From Sutcliffiella horikoshii (GTDB taxonomy: Bacteria > Bacillota > Bacilli > Bacillales > Bacillaceae_I): DNA of 64,000 nucleotides. Location of the stretch: the NCBI RefSeq assembly GCF_008180725.1, contig NZ_VTEV01000001.1, forward strand, positions 527,269-591,268, in the 5' to 3' direction. Positions 48,131 through 56,983 of this stretch are shown here, in pieces. The notes beneath the pieces were generated by a model, which was given only the letters and a program-made list of their open reading frames with translations, made no database searches and had not been told where the DNA came from. Each line of letters opens with the position of its first letter. The first letter of the stretch is position 1. The position numbers were made by a program, and so were the translations under genes.

Positions 48131-49306
48131 CTACAATCCTAAGTTTTTGGCAATGATCGTTTTCATAATGTCATTGGTTCCTGCATAAATACTTGCAACT
48201 GGAATGTCACGATATCTTCTTGCAATCTTGTATTCTTCCATATAACCGTATCCGCCATGAAGCTGCATGCACTGGGTTGCAATGTTTCTTGCAATCTCTG
48301 TTAGCTTCCATTTCGCCATCGATACCTTTGTTACCGCGTCTTCTCCGGCAATATGATCCGCGATGAGCTGATCAAGAAAAGCTCTTCCCATCTCTACTTC
48401 TGTTGCCATTTCCGCTATTTTAAACTGAGTATTCTGAAATTGACTGACAGGTCTGCCGAACGCTTCCCTGCTTTTTACATAGTCAATTGTGGATTGCAGC
48501 ATTTCTTCTGAAGCAACCTGGGCTCCAATGCCAACCAACAGCCTTTCTTGCTGCAGTTTATCCATTAAGTATAAGAACCCGTGTCCTTCTTCACCAAGTA
48601 GATTTTCCTTAGGAACCTTACAATCCTCAAAGAATAATTCTGCAGTATCTTGAGAATGTAATCCCACTTTGTCTAGCTTCCTACCTCTAGAAAAGCCCGG
48701 ATGTCCCCTTTCAATTACAAGCAGACTGACTCCTTTATGCTGCGGACGTACCTCTGTATCCGTCTTCACTGCCACGATTACTAAATCAGCATGGATTCCA
48801 TTCGTAATAAACGTTTTTGCCCCATTCACAATATAATGGTCGCCTTCAAGTCTTGCAGTTGTTTTGATATTCGCTAGATCTGATCCCGTCCCAGGTTCTG
48901 TCATTGCAATGGCCGTAATAGTTCGGCCAGACACACATGAAGGCAACCATCTCTGTTTCTGCTCCTCTGTGCCAAAACTTGTAATATAAGGGACTACAAT
49001 ATCATTGTGTAGCGCTACGCCAATTAGTCCTGTCCCGACACGCTCGAGCTCTTCGTTGATGACGACTGAATAACCCCAGTCCGTCTCACTTCCACCATAC
49101 TTCTCATCAATATCCGGACAAAGATAGCCCTGTTCCCCCATCTTCGTCCAAAACGAACGAGGAATAATGCGGTCATTTTCCCACTCATCATAATAAGGAA
49201 CTGCTTCTCTTTCCAAAAACTTGCGCAAAGACTTCCTGAATTGTTGATGGTCCTCTGTTAAGTATGGATGTTTTCTTGGTTCTTTCTTTGCTGAAAGCGA
49301 TTTCAA
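48131..49306 (-). CDS. Acyl-CoA dehydrogenase (long-chain/isovaleryl type)
   Basis: A 391-residue FAD flavoenzyme for the first oxidation of beta-oxidation. AMTEPGTGSDLANIKTTA near 143 and TFITNG near 173 are the flavin and substrate motifs; QLHGGYGYMEEY near 350 is the C-terminal signature. The SCAD/MCAD catalytic Glu position reads YAGTNDI, so the catalytic base must be on helix G as in long-chain and isovaleryl enzymes. TTG start with GGGGTGG 6 nt upstream, 12 nt after the ligase stop. Confidence 0.92.
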   Translation of the reverse strand: MKSLSAKKEPRKHPYLTEDHQQFRKSLRKFLEREAVPYYDEWENDRIIPRSFWTKMGEQGYLCPDIDEKYGGSETDWGYSVVINEELERVGTGLIGVALHNDIVVPYITSFGTEEQKQRWLPSCVSGRTITAIAMTEPGTGSDLANIKTTARLEGDHYIVNGAKTFITNGIHADLVIVAVKTDTEVRPQHKGVSLLVIERGHPGFSRGRKLDKVGLHSQDTAELFFEDCKVPKENLLGEEGHGFLYLMDKLQQERLLVGIGAQVASEEMLQSTIDYVKSREAFGRPVSQFQNTQFKIAEMATEVEMGRAFLDQLIADHIAGEDAVTKVSMAKWKLTEIARNIATQCMQLHGGYGYMEEYKIARRYRDIPVASIYAGTNDIMKTIIAKNLGL

Positions 49307-49318
49307 AATATTCCACCC

Positions 49319-50842
49319 CTATGCTTCTACTTGATTAAATTGCTGTCTCAATTGATATTTCAGGATTTTTCCTGAAGCATTTCTCGGCAACATCTCTTCC
49401 ACAAATATTCTACGTGGAACCTTATAGCCGGCAAGCTTTTGACGACAGAACTGCTTTAGTTCCTCTTTATTGACCACTTGATCCTTATGAGGAACCACAA
49501 CTGCACATACCGCTTCTCCCCACACCTCATCGGGCAGTCCGATAATAGCCGCCTCAAGAACTTGAGGGTGTTCGTACAACACTTCTTCCACCTCAATGGA
49601 ATATACGTTTTCTCCTCCCGAGATAATCATGTCTTTTTTGCGGTCCACTAAGGTGATATTACCTTCTTCGTCAACGGTGGCCAAATCTCCTGTATATAAC
49701 CACCCATCTTTTAACGCAGCTTTTGTTTCTTCCGGTTTTTTATAATATTCTTTCATGATGGATTCACCTTTAAGGACAAATTCACCCACTGCACCAACTT
49801 CAATGTCCGTTCCGGTTTCATCGACGACTCTCGCTTCGGTTAGAAATGAAGGTTTCCCGTTTTTCCCGAGGTGTTTTTTGTGACCATTAGGATCTAATAA
49901 TATTCCGTTTGGCCCAGCCTCTGTTAAACCGCATAGATTGAAAAACTGATCATTTTTAAATAAATTCATGCTCTTTTTTACAAGCTCTGGTGCCATTGGT
50001 GCTGCTCCATATCCACAACGCTTGATGGAGGAAAGGTCATAACTATCAGCATTTGGTACTTGTAAAAGAAAATTGAACATGGCTGGTACTCCAAAGAAAT
50101 GAGTAATTTTATGTTCCTGTATCGCTTGAAGTGTATGAACTGGATGAAAATCACGATGAATGAAGTGTGTCGCGCCAAGCACCGTTCCCGATACAAGGAA
50201 TAAATTCAGTTGTGCCGAATGGAACAACGGTGCTATATGTAAAAAGCGCTCTTGCTGATTGATGCCCATACTGATCATCATAGAAAGGCCAACATTGAAG
50301 ATTCTTCTGTGATCAAACAAAGCACCTTTTGGACGTCCAGTCGTTCCAGAAGTGTACAGAATTTCTAAATCATCCGTTTCAAGTACTTCCACTTTTGGAT
50401 CCTCTTCATTTGTTGAAAGTACTTCCTTATAAGACATGTTGTCAGCAATGGTCGGCGTTCCCACCACAATTACATTTTCCACTGCACTGCCTGGGATTGC
50501 CTTTGCAATAGTTCCTTCAAACTCTTCGTCACAGATTACTACTCTCGCTTCTGACTGCTCTATAATATATTGAATTTCAGAGGATGTTAATCGGAAGTTC
50601 ATCGGTACGATAACGGCCCCGATTTTTGCACCTGCGAAATAAGAGAAAACAAAGGTATCCGAGTTTTTCATCATGAAAGCCACTTTGTCGCCTTTGGAGA
50701 TACCCAACTTTAACAGTCCGTGAGAGAATTTATTTACTTCCCTGTTGAACTGGTCGTAATTATACTGTCTCCCTTCACAATCAATGGCAAGCTTCTCAGG
50801 TACCTTTCTGGCATTTTGCGATAAATACATTCCAATGTTCAT
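49319..50842 (-). CDS. Acyl-CoA ligase, ligase 1 of cluster
   Basis: A 507-residue ANL-superfamily ligase of the short FadD13-like length. YTSGTTGRPKG lies near residue 160, CGLTEAGPNG near 300, GWLYTGDLATVDEEG near 380, SGGENVYSIEVEEV near 405 and RNASGKILKY at the C-terminus. It is the first gene behind the sigma-54 promoter at 50880-50895, with about 27 nt of leader and GGGAGG before the ATG. Probably activates the fatty acid that the cluster degrades. Confidence 0.93.
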   Translation of the reverse strand: MNIGMYLSQNARKVPEKLAIDCEGRQYNYDQFNREVNKFSHGLLKLGISKGDKVAFMMKNSDTFVFSYFAGAKIGAVIVPMNFRLTSSEIQYIIEQSEARVVICDEEFEGTIAKAIPGSAVENVIVVGTPTIADNMSYKEVLSTNEEDPKVEVLETDDLEILYTSGTTGRPKGALFDHRRIFNVGLSMMISMGINQQERFLHIAPLFHSAQLNLFLVSGTVLGATHFIHRDFHPVHTLQAIQEHKITHFFGVPAMFNFLLQVPNADSYDLSSIKRCGYGAAPMAPELVKKSMNLFKNDQFFNLCGLTEAGPNGILLDPNGHKKHLGKNGKPSFLTEARVVDETGTDIEVGAVGEFVLKGESIMKEYYKKPEETKAALKDGWLYTGDLATVDEEGNITLVDRKKDMIISGGENVYSIEVEEVLYEHPQVLEAAIIGLPDEVWGEAVCAVVVPHKDQVVNKEELKQFCRQKLAGYKVPRRIFVEEMLPRNASGKILKYQLRQQFNQVEA

Positions 50843-50879
50843 ACACTTTCCTCCCTTTTATTTTAGACAACTGTATTTA

Positions 50880-50895
50880 TGCAAAAAGTATGCCA
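50880..50895 (-). promoter_or_regulatory. Sigma-54 (-24/-12) promoter of the acyl-CoA cluster
   Basis: TGGCATACTTTTTGCA matches TGGCAY-N5-TTGCW at every defined position with correct spacing. The predicted start lies about 27 nt before the ligase ATG. The adjacent enhancer-binding protein makes this functionally coherent. Confidence 0.88.
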
Positions 50896-50958
50896 AGACT
50901 GGTAGTTTGATTATAAAGGGTTGTTTACTTCCCCATTTGCTCCGATTTTAAAAAAAGC

Positions 50959-50973
50959 GTCCAATATTTGGAC
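50959..50973. promoter_or_regulatory. Inverted repeat, candidate enhancer-binding site
   Basis: GTCCAATATTTGGAC is a 6-bp inverted repeat with a 3-bp centre, about 65-80 bp upstream of the -24 element. It could be the upstream activating sequence of the enhancer-binding protein encoded at 51605-53353. Confidence 0.5.
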
Positions 50974-51227
50974 ACTCTGTTTACACTGTATATGGTGGAT
51001 GAGATTGTACAAATATTTACATCTCCCCTTCCTTTTGGATTAAGTAAATGGTAGGAAAACCTTAGTATTTATGAGCTTGTAAAAATTAATGAGACTGTGT
51101 ACTACTTCACACTACCGGCATTGCTCTCCTCATTTACCTTTACCCAAAATGGCAGGATAGCGTGTTGTTTAAAGAATAGTTTCCTTAATAGATTCGTTAC
51201 GTGATTTAGGGTATGAATTGGCTTTTA

Positions 51228-51425
51228 ATCAATTGTCCGAAGATTTTTGATAGTTGACCGAAGTTTTTCAATAGTTGGCCGAAGTTTTCTGATAGTTGAC
51301 CAAAGTCTTTGCATTTTTGACCGAACCTTAAAATACAAGTAGTAAAAGTTGACCGATGTAGCTTGAAAGTTGTCCAAACACCTTTGATTTCCAATTGTTA
51401 TTTGTCCAAAGGGAAGATGGAAGTG
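51228..51425. repeat. Degenerate 21-bp tandem repeat with TTGACCGAAG core
   Basis: TTG(A/T/G)CCGAAG-like units recur at about 51234, 51255, 51276, 51297 and 51318, 21 bp apart, and looser copies (GTTGACCGATG, GTTGTCCAAAC, TTTGTCCAAAG, GTGTCCGAAC) continue to 51432. Because 21 is divisible by three, the minus strand gives heptapeptide-repeat open frames, but these lack ribosome sites. The rest of the 50896-51604 gap has no gene. Confidence 0.7.
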
Positions 51426-51568
51426 TCCGAACATAATAATTCAATCAAAAATTGATGCATTTCCCATCAATACTGCAGCTTTTTTCATCATTTACTTCAC
51501 GAGACCAGTAAAATTGGTTCTTAGAATTCCGAACGATAATATTAGAAAGGGGTATTTCCAATCCATAA

Positions 51569-51601
51569 AAGGCGAGCTCCTCAAAGAAGCCGCCTTTTAT
51601 T
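51569..51601 (-). terminator. Terminator of the enhancer-binding protein gene
   Basis: AAAAGGCGGCTTC pairs with GGAGCTCGCCTTTT around a 5-nt loop with one bulge; the T-run follows on the minus strand. Confidence 0.8.
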
Positions 51602-51604
51602 CAT

Positions 51605-53353
51605 TCACTTCTCATTCAGCTGGTACTTCCTCAATTTATCATACAGACTTGACCTGCTGATTCCCAGTATCCTCGCAGCCTTCGCTTTATTACCTTTTGT
51701 TTTGGTCAAAGCTGATTCAATGGCATGCCGCTCCGCACTCTCGACCATCGACTCCTCATGTGTAACCGCAGTTTCATTCACTAACACGGAAGCACCTCCG
51801 AGCATATAGTCCGGCAAATCTTCTACTTTTATCTTCCCATGCTCAGCAAAAGTCATCGCCCTCTCCATCACATTTCGAAGTTCTCGCACATTTCCTGGCC
51901 AATGATAAGACATCAAGATATGTTTTGCCTGTGGCTCAAAACCAGTAATGCTCGTACCAATAATGCGGTTTAAGTCGCTCATCATTTTTTCGGAAAGAAT
52001 TTGTATATCCTTCATCCTTTCACGTAGAGGTGGAATGAATAAAGAAATGACATTCAAACGGTAGTAAAGATCTTCGCGGAACGTCCCTTCCCTCACCATT
52101 TCTTCCAAGTTACGATTGGTAGCGGCTATTATTCTTACATCTACATGAATCCTTTTCGTACCGCCAACCCGATAGAATTCTCTCTCTTGGAGCACCCTTA
52201 ATAGCTTGGCTTGGAGATTCAAGGACATGTCCCCTATTTCATCTAAAAATAAAGTGCCGCCATTCGCTAAGTCGAACTTTCCAATTTTCCCTTTCGATCT
52301 GGCCCCTGTAAAAGCACCATCTTCATATCCAAAAAACTCCGATTCTAACAGATCTTCAGGTATCGCTGCACAGTTCACCACAACAAACTTTCCATCTTTC
52401 CTAGCTGAACTGTTATGAGCCGCATGTGCAAATAGCTCCTTACCTGTCCCGCTCTCCCCTCTTATTAATATGGTAGAACGACCTTTCGCTGCTTTTGCCG
52501 CACTCTTTTTTATTTTTTCCATTACTGGGTTTTCGGTTATGATATGATCCCAAGTAAATCTTGCGCTCTCTGATTTTTTCAGTTCAGTATGATAGAAGCT
52601 CGCTTTGTTTTCTGCCTTTTGAAGTCTTTTGAAAAGTTCATTGACTTCATTCAGCTGCCTGTACATAATCTTCACAATTGCACCGACCATACGTCCTTCT
52701 TGCAAAACCGGGATTCGATGAATAATATACTTGATTCCATTGATTTCATGAAAATCACTAACTTCTGCCTCTTCGGTTTCAAAAATTTTTGATAGTTGAA
52801 AATGCGGAAATACCTTATCTGTTTTTTTATGTAATACATCTTGATACTCCATGTTGAACAATTCCAAAAGTGAAGGGCTGACCATTTGAATTGTTTGTGT
52901 ATCATCTGCCAGTAATATTCCATCATAGGCATGATCCATAGCCGTCTGTAGGGATTGCTTCAAATTTAATGTTCTGGTGACATTCAGTAGACCCATCACC
53001 ATATCCGCTTTGGTAAACAGACCAAGGACTCTGTTTTCAGCATCAACAACGACTCCAGTTCCTACTGAACTATTTCGAACAATATCCTCCAACTCTTTAA
53101 ATGGAGTATCTTCCTTTAATGAGTAGACATCTTTTTTGATAAACTCCTTGATTGGTGTGGTTAGCGGCTTCTCCTGTTTAACCATTTGAAAAAGTCTGCT
53201 TCTTGTAAAGACACCGATTAATTTTTCATCTGTATCCACAACAGGCAAGATACCATATTTTTCTTCATTCATAATGTTCAATGCTTCTGCGAGTGTTGTG
53301 CTTTCTTTTATTTGATATGGAATTGGCGTTATCATTTCTTTTAAGGAGATCAC
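51605..53353 (-). CDS. Sigma-54 enhancer-binding protein with CBS pair, PAS, AAA and Fis-type HTH
   Basis: A 582-residue activator of RNA polymerase-sigma-54. Domains in order: two CBS motifs (about 1-115, which usually bind adenine nucleotides), PAS (about 135-235), a coiled linker, AAA+ core with Walker A GESGTGKE (near 293), the sigma-54 loop GAFTGA (near 347) and FLDEIGD, and a Fis-type HTH (about 535-580, KTKGNKAKAARILGISRSS). The GTG start has AAGGTGG 7 nt upstream. It lies 0.7 kb upstream of the sigma-54 promoter and is the obvious activator; signals may be AMP/ATP or acyl-CoA-like ligands. Confidence 0.92.
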   Translation of the reverse strand: MISLKEMITPIPYQIKESTTLAEALNIMNEEKYGILPVVDTDEKLIGVFTRSRLFQMVKQEKPLTTPIKEFIKKDVYSLKEDTPFKELEDIVRNSSVGTGVVVDAENRVLGLFTKADMVMGLLNVTRTLNLKQSLQTAMDHAYDGILLADDTQTIQMVSPSLLELFNMEYQDVLHKKTDKVFPHFQLSKIFETEEAEVSDFHEINGIKYIIHRIPVLQEGRMVGAIVKIMYRQLNEVNELFKRLQKAENKASFYHTELKKSESARFTWDHIITENPVMEKIKKSAAKAAKGRSTILIRGESGTGKELFAHAAHNSSARKDGKFVVVNCAAIPEDLLESEFFGYEDGAFTGARSKGKIGKFDLANGGTLFLDEIGDMSLNLQAKLLRVLQEREFYRVGGTKRIHVDVRIIAATNRNLEEMVREGTFREDLYYRLNVISLFIPPLRERMKDIQILSEKMMSDLNRIIGTSITGFEPQAKHILMSYHWPGNVRELRNVMERAMTFAEHGKIKVEDLPDYMLGGASVLVNETAVTHEESMVESAERHAIESALTKTKGNKAKAARILGISRSSLYDKLRKYQLNEK

Positions 53354-53457
53354 GGACTTTCCACCTTCTTGTCACAATGTATCTCTATTGTAGCTTAGTT
53401 TTGTATTTTTTAGAATATTTTATCTTTTTAACAGGAAAACTTCACTATCTGCTGAAC

Positions 53458-53572
53458 TCCGTTCCAGACGCTTCGCTATCCATGGGCGGGCCGGGACCCT
53501 CCTCAGGCTACGCCTTCCGGGGTCTCCCCTGTCCCTTCCTCCCATAAGGAGTCTGCGCGCCTTCCACTACGT
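53458..53572 (+). repeat. Dispersed intergenic element, copy 4 (diverged)
   Basis: About 115 bp upstream of the enhancer-binding protein gene and 3' of essA. It shares CCGTTCCAGACGCTTCGCTA, GACCCTCCTCAGGC, GGTCTCCCCTGTC, AAGGAGTCTGCGCGCC and TTCCACTACG with the other copies but is more diverged. Confidence 0.7.
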
Positions 53573-53617
53573 TTAGCTAGGTTACTATCATACAGATTGG
53601 TCACACTAACACAATTA

Positions 53618-53647
53618 ACCCCCATCTCATATGGAGATAGGGGTTCA
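53618..53647 (-). terminator. Terminator of the type VII secretion operon
   Basis: CCCCTATCTC pairs with GAGATGGGGG (one mismatch) around CATAT; the downstream T content on the minus strand is modest. It lies just after the essA stop. Confidence 0.7.
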
Positions 53648-53649
53648 AG

Positions 53650-54147
53650 TTATGCTTTTCCTTTTGCCATTCTTGGTAGGATGATTACTAGTAATAGAAT
53701 CAAGGCTATGGCAAGGAATCCGTATAATAGAATGGTGACGCTATTGGTCTTAGATGAGCTTTCGGAGGCAACCGCCGTTTGATACCTTGAATTGTCTTCT
53801 TTTGTGAATAGTTTCAACTCTTGAGAGGTAGCTTGGATGGTAGTAGATTTTTTTTCACCGGTCATAAATAAAGTTCCGACGAAGTCCTCTTCCGCTTTAT
53901 TTTCCCGTTTTTCGAAAGTCAGTAGCTTCTGTTCTTCCGGTACAGATTCCCTGCGTTCATTAAGATTATTTTCACGCAGGAAATCGGTATTCTCTTTGAA
54001 ATCCTTTTTTTCATAACTATTCGGCTCGAGAGATTCAATATCAGATTCAGCCATAGAAACTGTCCCGCTTATCGGCAGTAATACTAACAGTACACATACT
54101 GTTAGTAATAATAATGCAACCTTAGCCTTCATACGCTTCATCTTCAT
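53650..54147 (-). CDS. essA: Type VII secretion protein EssA
   Basis: A 165-residue membrane protein with an N-terminal signal/anchor (about 8-30) and a C-terminal membrane helix (about 138-158) flanking a charged extracytoplasmic region rich in Glu and Lys. This layout and the last position in the operon match EssA (B. subtilis YueC). The ATG at 54147 overlaps the esaA end by 26 nt; in-frame ATGs at 54141 and 54132 are also possible. Sequence similarity between EssA proteins is low, so operon position carries weight. Confidence 0.85.
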   Translation of the reverse strand: MKMKRMKAKVALLLLTVCVLLVLLPISGTVSMAESDIESLEPNSYEKKDFKENTDFLRENNLNERRESVPEEQKLLTFEKRENKAEEDFVGTLFMTGEKKSTTIQATSQELKLFTKEDNSRYQTAVASESSSKTNSVTILLYGFLAIALILLLVIILPRMAKGKA

Positions 54148-56983
54148 TCTTTTTATCGTTACTACTCTTAAATAATTTCACCAATTGCGGTAAAACAAGG
54201 AGCAACAAGAGAATGACAATTAAGGTGATTACCGCTGTCATAAAGAGTGAGCTAGAGCCATATTGAATGGACATGTACACACGTGACATTGGATCTTCAT
54301 AATTAATATTTGGAGCTGTAAGTGTAAGGAATGGGCTGATGAAGAAGATAACCAGTCCAACACTTGCAATCCATCCGACTAATTTGCCCATGCTGAACCC
54401 TGCAAGCACAACCGCAGAAGCAGCAGTAAGTAAAAGGATGGTGAAAATCGACCATTGTATCGCACGATCTTCTGCTAATGGATAGATATTTAAACCATAG
54501 AGGCTGATGATCAAGCCAACAATGATATTTAGTAAAATAAACATAGAACCTTGCACAAGCATTGGGGCACTGTTGAAATAGTGGCTGAAATACCCGATTA
54601 ATAGACTGCTAATTAATATAATCGCCAGTACAACAACTGGAGGAATTCTATTATCCTCTTTGCCGCTCGCAGCATCCCCGCTTATTTGCAACGGATTGGA
54701 AAGATGTTCATAAACAGGCCCATTCTTCTGGCCGTCCACATAAGCATTTCCTAGGACATTAAAGATATCATCTCTATACATTCTTGTTGCATCCACATTC
54801 GCTGCCCACTTGGCATTCAATGTGTCTGCATCATTTTGAACATTTTCCACATTTGTTTGAAGTTGCGTTGTATAAGAGACAATGTTAGCCTGGCTTTCCC
54901 CAACGGAAGTGACTATTTCATTCAATGTTAATAGTTCTTGGCTAATAGTCTGCTGTCTTGTAACTACTGTATTGCCATCATTGCCATTCGTTGGAGTTGG
55001 TTCATTATTAGCAAATAATTGAACCTGCTCCATTACTTTGTTGGCACTCTCTTCGAGGGAAGAGATGTCATTCATGATAGCTGTCTGCTGCTCTTCAATA
55101 TTTGCTCTGTATTCTTCCATGAAGACGGAGAAATTGTCTTGAAGGGCCTGCATCTGCTCCATGGTAGATGGCAGAGCAGCAGTAATACTGTTCCATCCTT
55201 CTTGTTCCGGGTCAGATACATTCAGTATAGTTTGGATGTCCTCAAGAAGGGATTCAACATCTTCATCAATGTTTCTATTCAATGTTTGCTCATATTGAAC
55301 AAGGGAAGCATGGTAATTTAAAAAATCTTTGGTGTTATTATTATTGATTTCCTGTTTGAAGATAGCTTCTAACCGTGCTTTTCTTTCTCCAGTTTGAATC
55401 AGATTCAAGATTTCTTCTTCTTGCTTCTCAATCTCATTAATAACAGTTTGAAGGTTATTGGATAAGGATTCCTTGTCCCCTTTTAAGGACTCAATAACTT
55501 CTTCCAGTTCAGAGATCTGTTCCAAATAACCTACAATTTCTTCTTCTAAGGCTTGCTTTTCTGCTTCCAGCTGCTCAATTATCTTCAATAATGGAATTTC
55601 ATCTTCTACACCTTTAAGGCTTGCTTCTACAGCTGATATTCTTGAAGATAAACTTTCTAAAGGACTTAGAACTGACATTACTTCTTCCGGAACTATTTCT
55701 TCCAGGTTATCAATATCTTTTTTCATAATGTTCATATCAGTTGCAATCGCATTTAATTCCTTTATTTCATTCTCAAAATTTCTGTTTTCTGGAACCTCTA
55801 CTTCGGATTGATCATCATTTCCTTCACTATTAGACGATGTGGTTACAGCCGGGTTAGGTTCTTCCGGCTTTCCAGGTTCTTTTTTGCCTTCCTTTTCAAG
55901 TTCAACTTTAAGATTCTCTATCGTTCCTTCCAACTCACTTAGGTCCGCATTCTTTTGTGACAAAGCAATCTTTTCCTGTTGTTCAAAGAATGCTTGCATA
56001 TCCCCTGTTTGCCTGTCAACTTCTGACTTTCTTAGTTCAGAAAGCTCGGAAAGCGCGGTATTGTTACTGTCCATGCTGCTATTGATAGACTCTAGCCCAC
56101 TATTGATCTCTGTACCTTCTTGAGATAAATAATCCTGCACCTGTGCATTCCGGGATGGTTGAGTAGTCGCTAAAAGCTGAATACTTCCCATGCTCTCATC
56201 CTGCAGTTCTTGTAACACCAATTGTTGGTTATCTTGATATTCTTTAAATTGGTCTACAAAATCTACAAACGAAGTTAGGTTGTCTTCGAACTGTTGGACT
56301 GTGTTTTCTCTTCCCGGTGCCTCTTGGCTGACCGTTGCAACGGTTGATTGTAGGTTTTCGAGCATTGAACGCTGTCTTTCAATTTCAGATGCAAGATTTA
56401 AGGAGGTAGGTTTATAGAATGCTAGCATGGCATTCTGGAAATCTATTTCCTTTTGCAAAATCGTATCGAAATGAGCTCTGACATTTTCTAAATCCTGTGA
56501 AACATATGTCCAATAAAGCGTTGAAATTCTACTATTGACCTTACCAGTCGCTTTTTCTATTTCACGAAGCACCTTTTCGCGATCAATGACATTTAATTGA
56601 TCTTGAACCGTGTATTCAAAGTTCGCTTTTTGCGGCTGATTACTTTCATATGTCATGATGTTGGTAGAGAAATTAGAAGGTATATAAACAACTGCATCAT
56701 ATTTGGAGTCCTTCAGGCCATTTACTGCCGCACTCCGACCGATTACTGTCCATTCATATTTGGAATCCTCCTCAAAAATGGAGGAGATTTCCTTTCCAAA
56801 CTCAAGAGCTTTATCATCCTTTTCCATTCCTGTGTCTTCATTTACTACTGCAATTACTCTTGAAGCCGTTCTTTTCACTTCCATTGGGTTTTCCCCGACA
56901 GACCCAAAGAAAACTGCAGGTGTCACTAGGATTAGGAGAATAACCAACACCATTTTTATGATATAGGTGGTTTTTCCCGTCAT
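54122..56983 (-). CDS. esaA: Type VII secretion protein EsaA (YueB-like)
   Basis: A 953-residue protein. One N-terminal membrane helix is followed by a very large extracellular region with several coiled coils (about 110-760), then five or six C-terminal membrane helices. This is the EsaA/YueB layout; YueB is also the receptor of phage SPP1 in B. subtilis. The extracellular part is shorter and differently composed, including a Pro/Asn-rich linker (KKEPGKPEEPNPAVTTSSNS). The ATG at 56983 forms ATGA with the essC stop, with AAGGAAGG upstream. Confidence 0.92.
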   Translation of the reverse strand: MTGKTTYIIKMVLVILLILVTPAVFFGSVGENPMEVKRTASRVIAVVNEDTGMEKDDKALEFGKEISSIFEEDSKYEWTVIGRSAAVNGLKDSKYDAVVYIPSNFSTNIMTYESNQPQKANFEYTVQDQLNVIDREKVLREIEKATGKVNSRISTLYWTYVSQDLENVRAHFDTILQKEIDFQNAMLAFYKPTSLNLASEIERQRSMLENLQSTVATVSQEAPGRENTVQQFEDNLTSFVDFVDQFKEYQDNQQLVLQELQDESMGSIQLLATTQPSRNAQVQDYLSQEGTEINSGLESINSSMDSNNTALSELSELRKSEVDRQTGDMQAFFEQQEKIALSQKNADLSELEGTIENLKVELEKEGKKEPGKPEEPNPAVTTSSNSEGNDDQSEVEVPENRNFENEIKELNAIATDMNIMKKDIDNLEEIVPEEVMSVLSPLESLSSRISAVEASLKGVEDEIPLLKIIEQLEAEKQALEEEIVGYLEQISELEEVIESLKGDKESLSNNLQTVINEIEKQEEEILNLIQTGERKARLEAIFKQEINNNNTKDFLNYHASLVQYEQTLNRNIDEDVESLLEDIQTILNVSDPEQEGWNSITAALPSTMEQMQALQDNFSVFMEEYRANIEEQQTAIMNDISSLEESANKVMEQVQLFANNEPTPTNGNDGNTVVTRQQTISQELLTLNEIVTSVGESQANIVSYTTQLQTNVENVQNDADTLNAKWAANVDATRMYRDDIFNVLGNAYVDGQKNGPVYEHLSNPLQISGDAASGKEDNRIPPVVVLAIILISSLLIGYFSHYFNSAPMLVQGSMFILLNIIVGLIISLYGLNIYPLAEDRAIQWSIFTILLLTAASAVVLAGFSMGKLVGWIASVGLVIFFISPFLTLTAPNINYEDPMSRVYMSIQYGSSSLFMTAVITLIVILLLLLVLPQLVKLFKSSNDKKNEDEAYEG

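Noticed and set aside
51206-51434. Small protein genes with FGQLSxN-type heptad repeats on the minus strand
   Set aside because: The open frames arise because the 21-bp repeat unit is a multiple of three; two frames are open at once, there is no ribosome site and the repeats degenerate at the DNA level.
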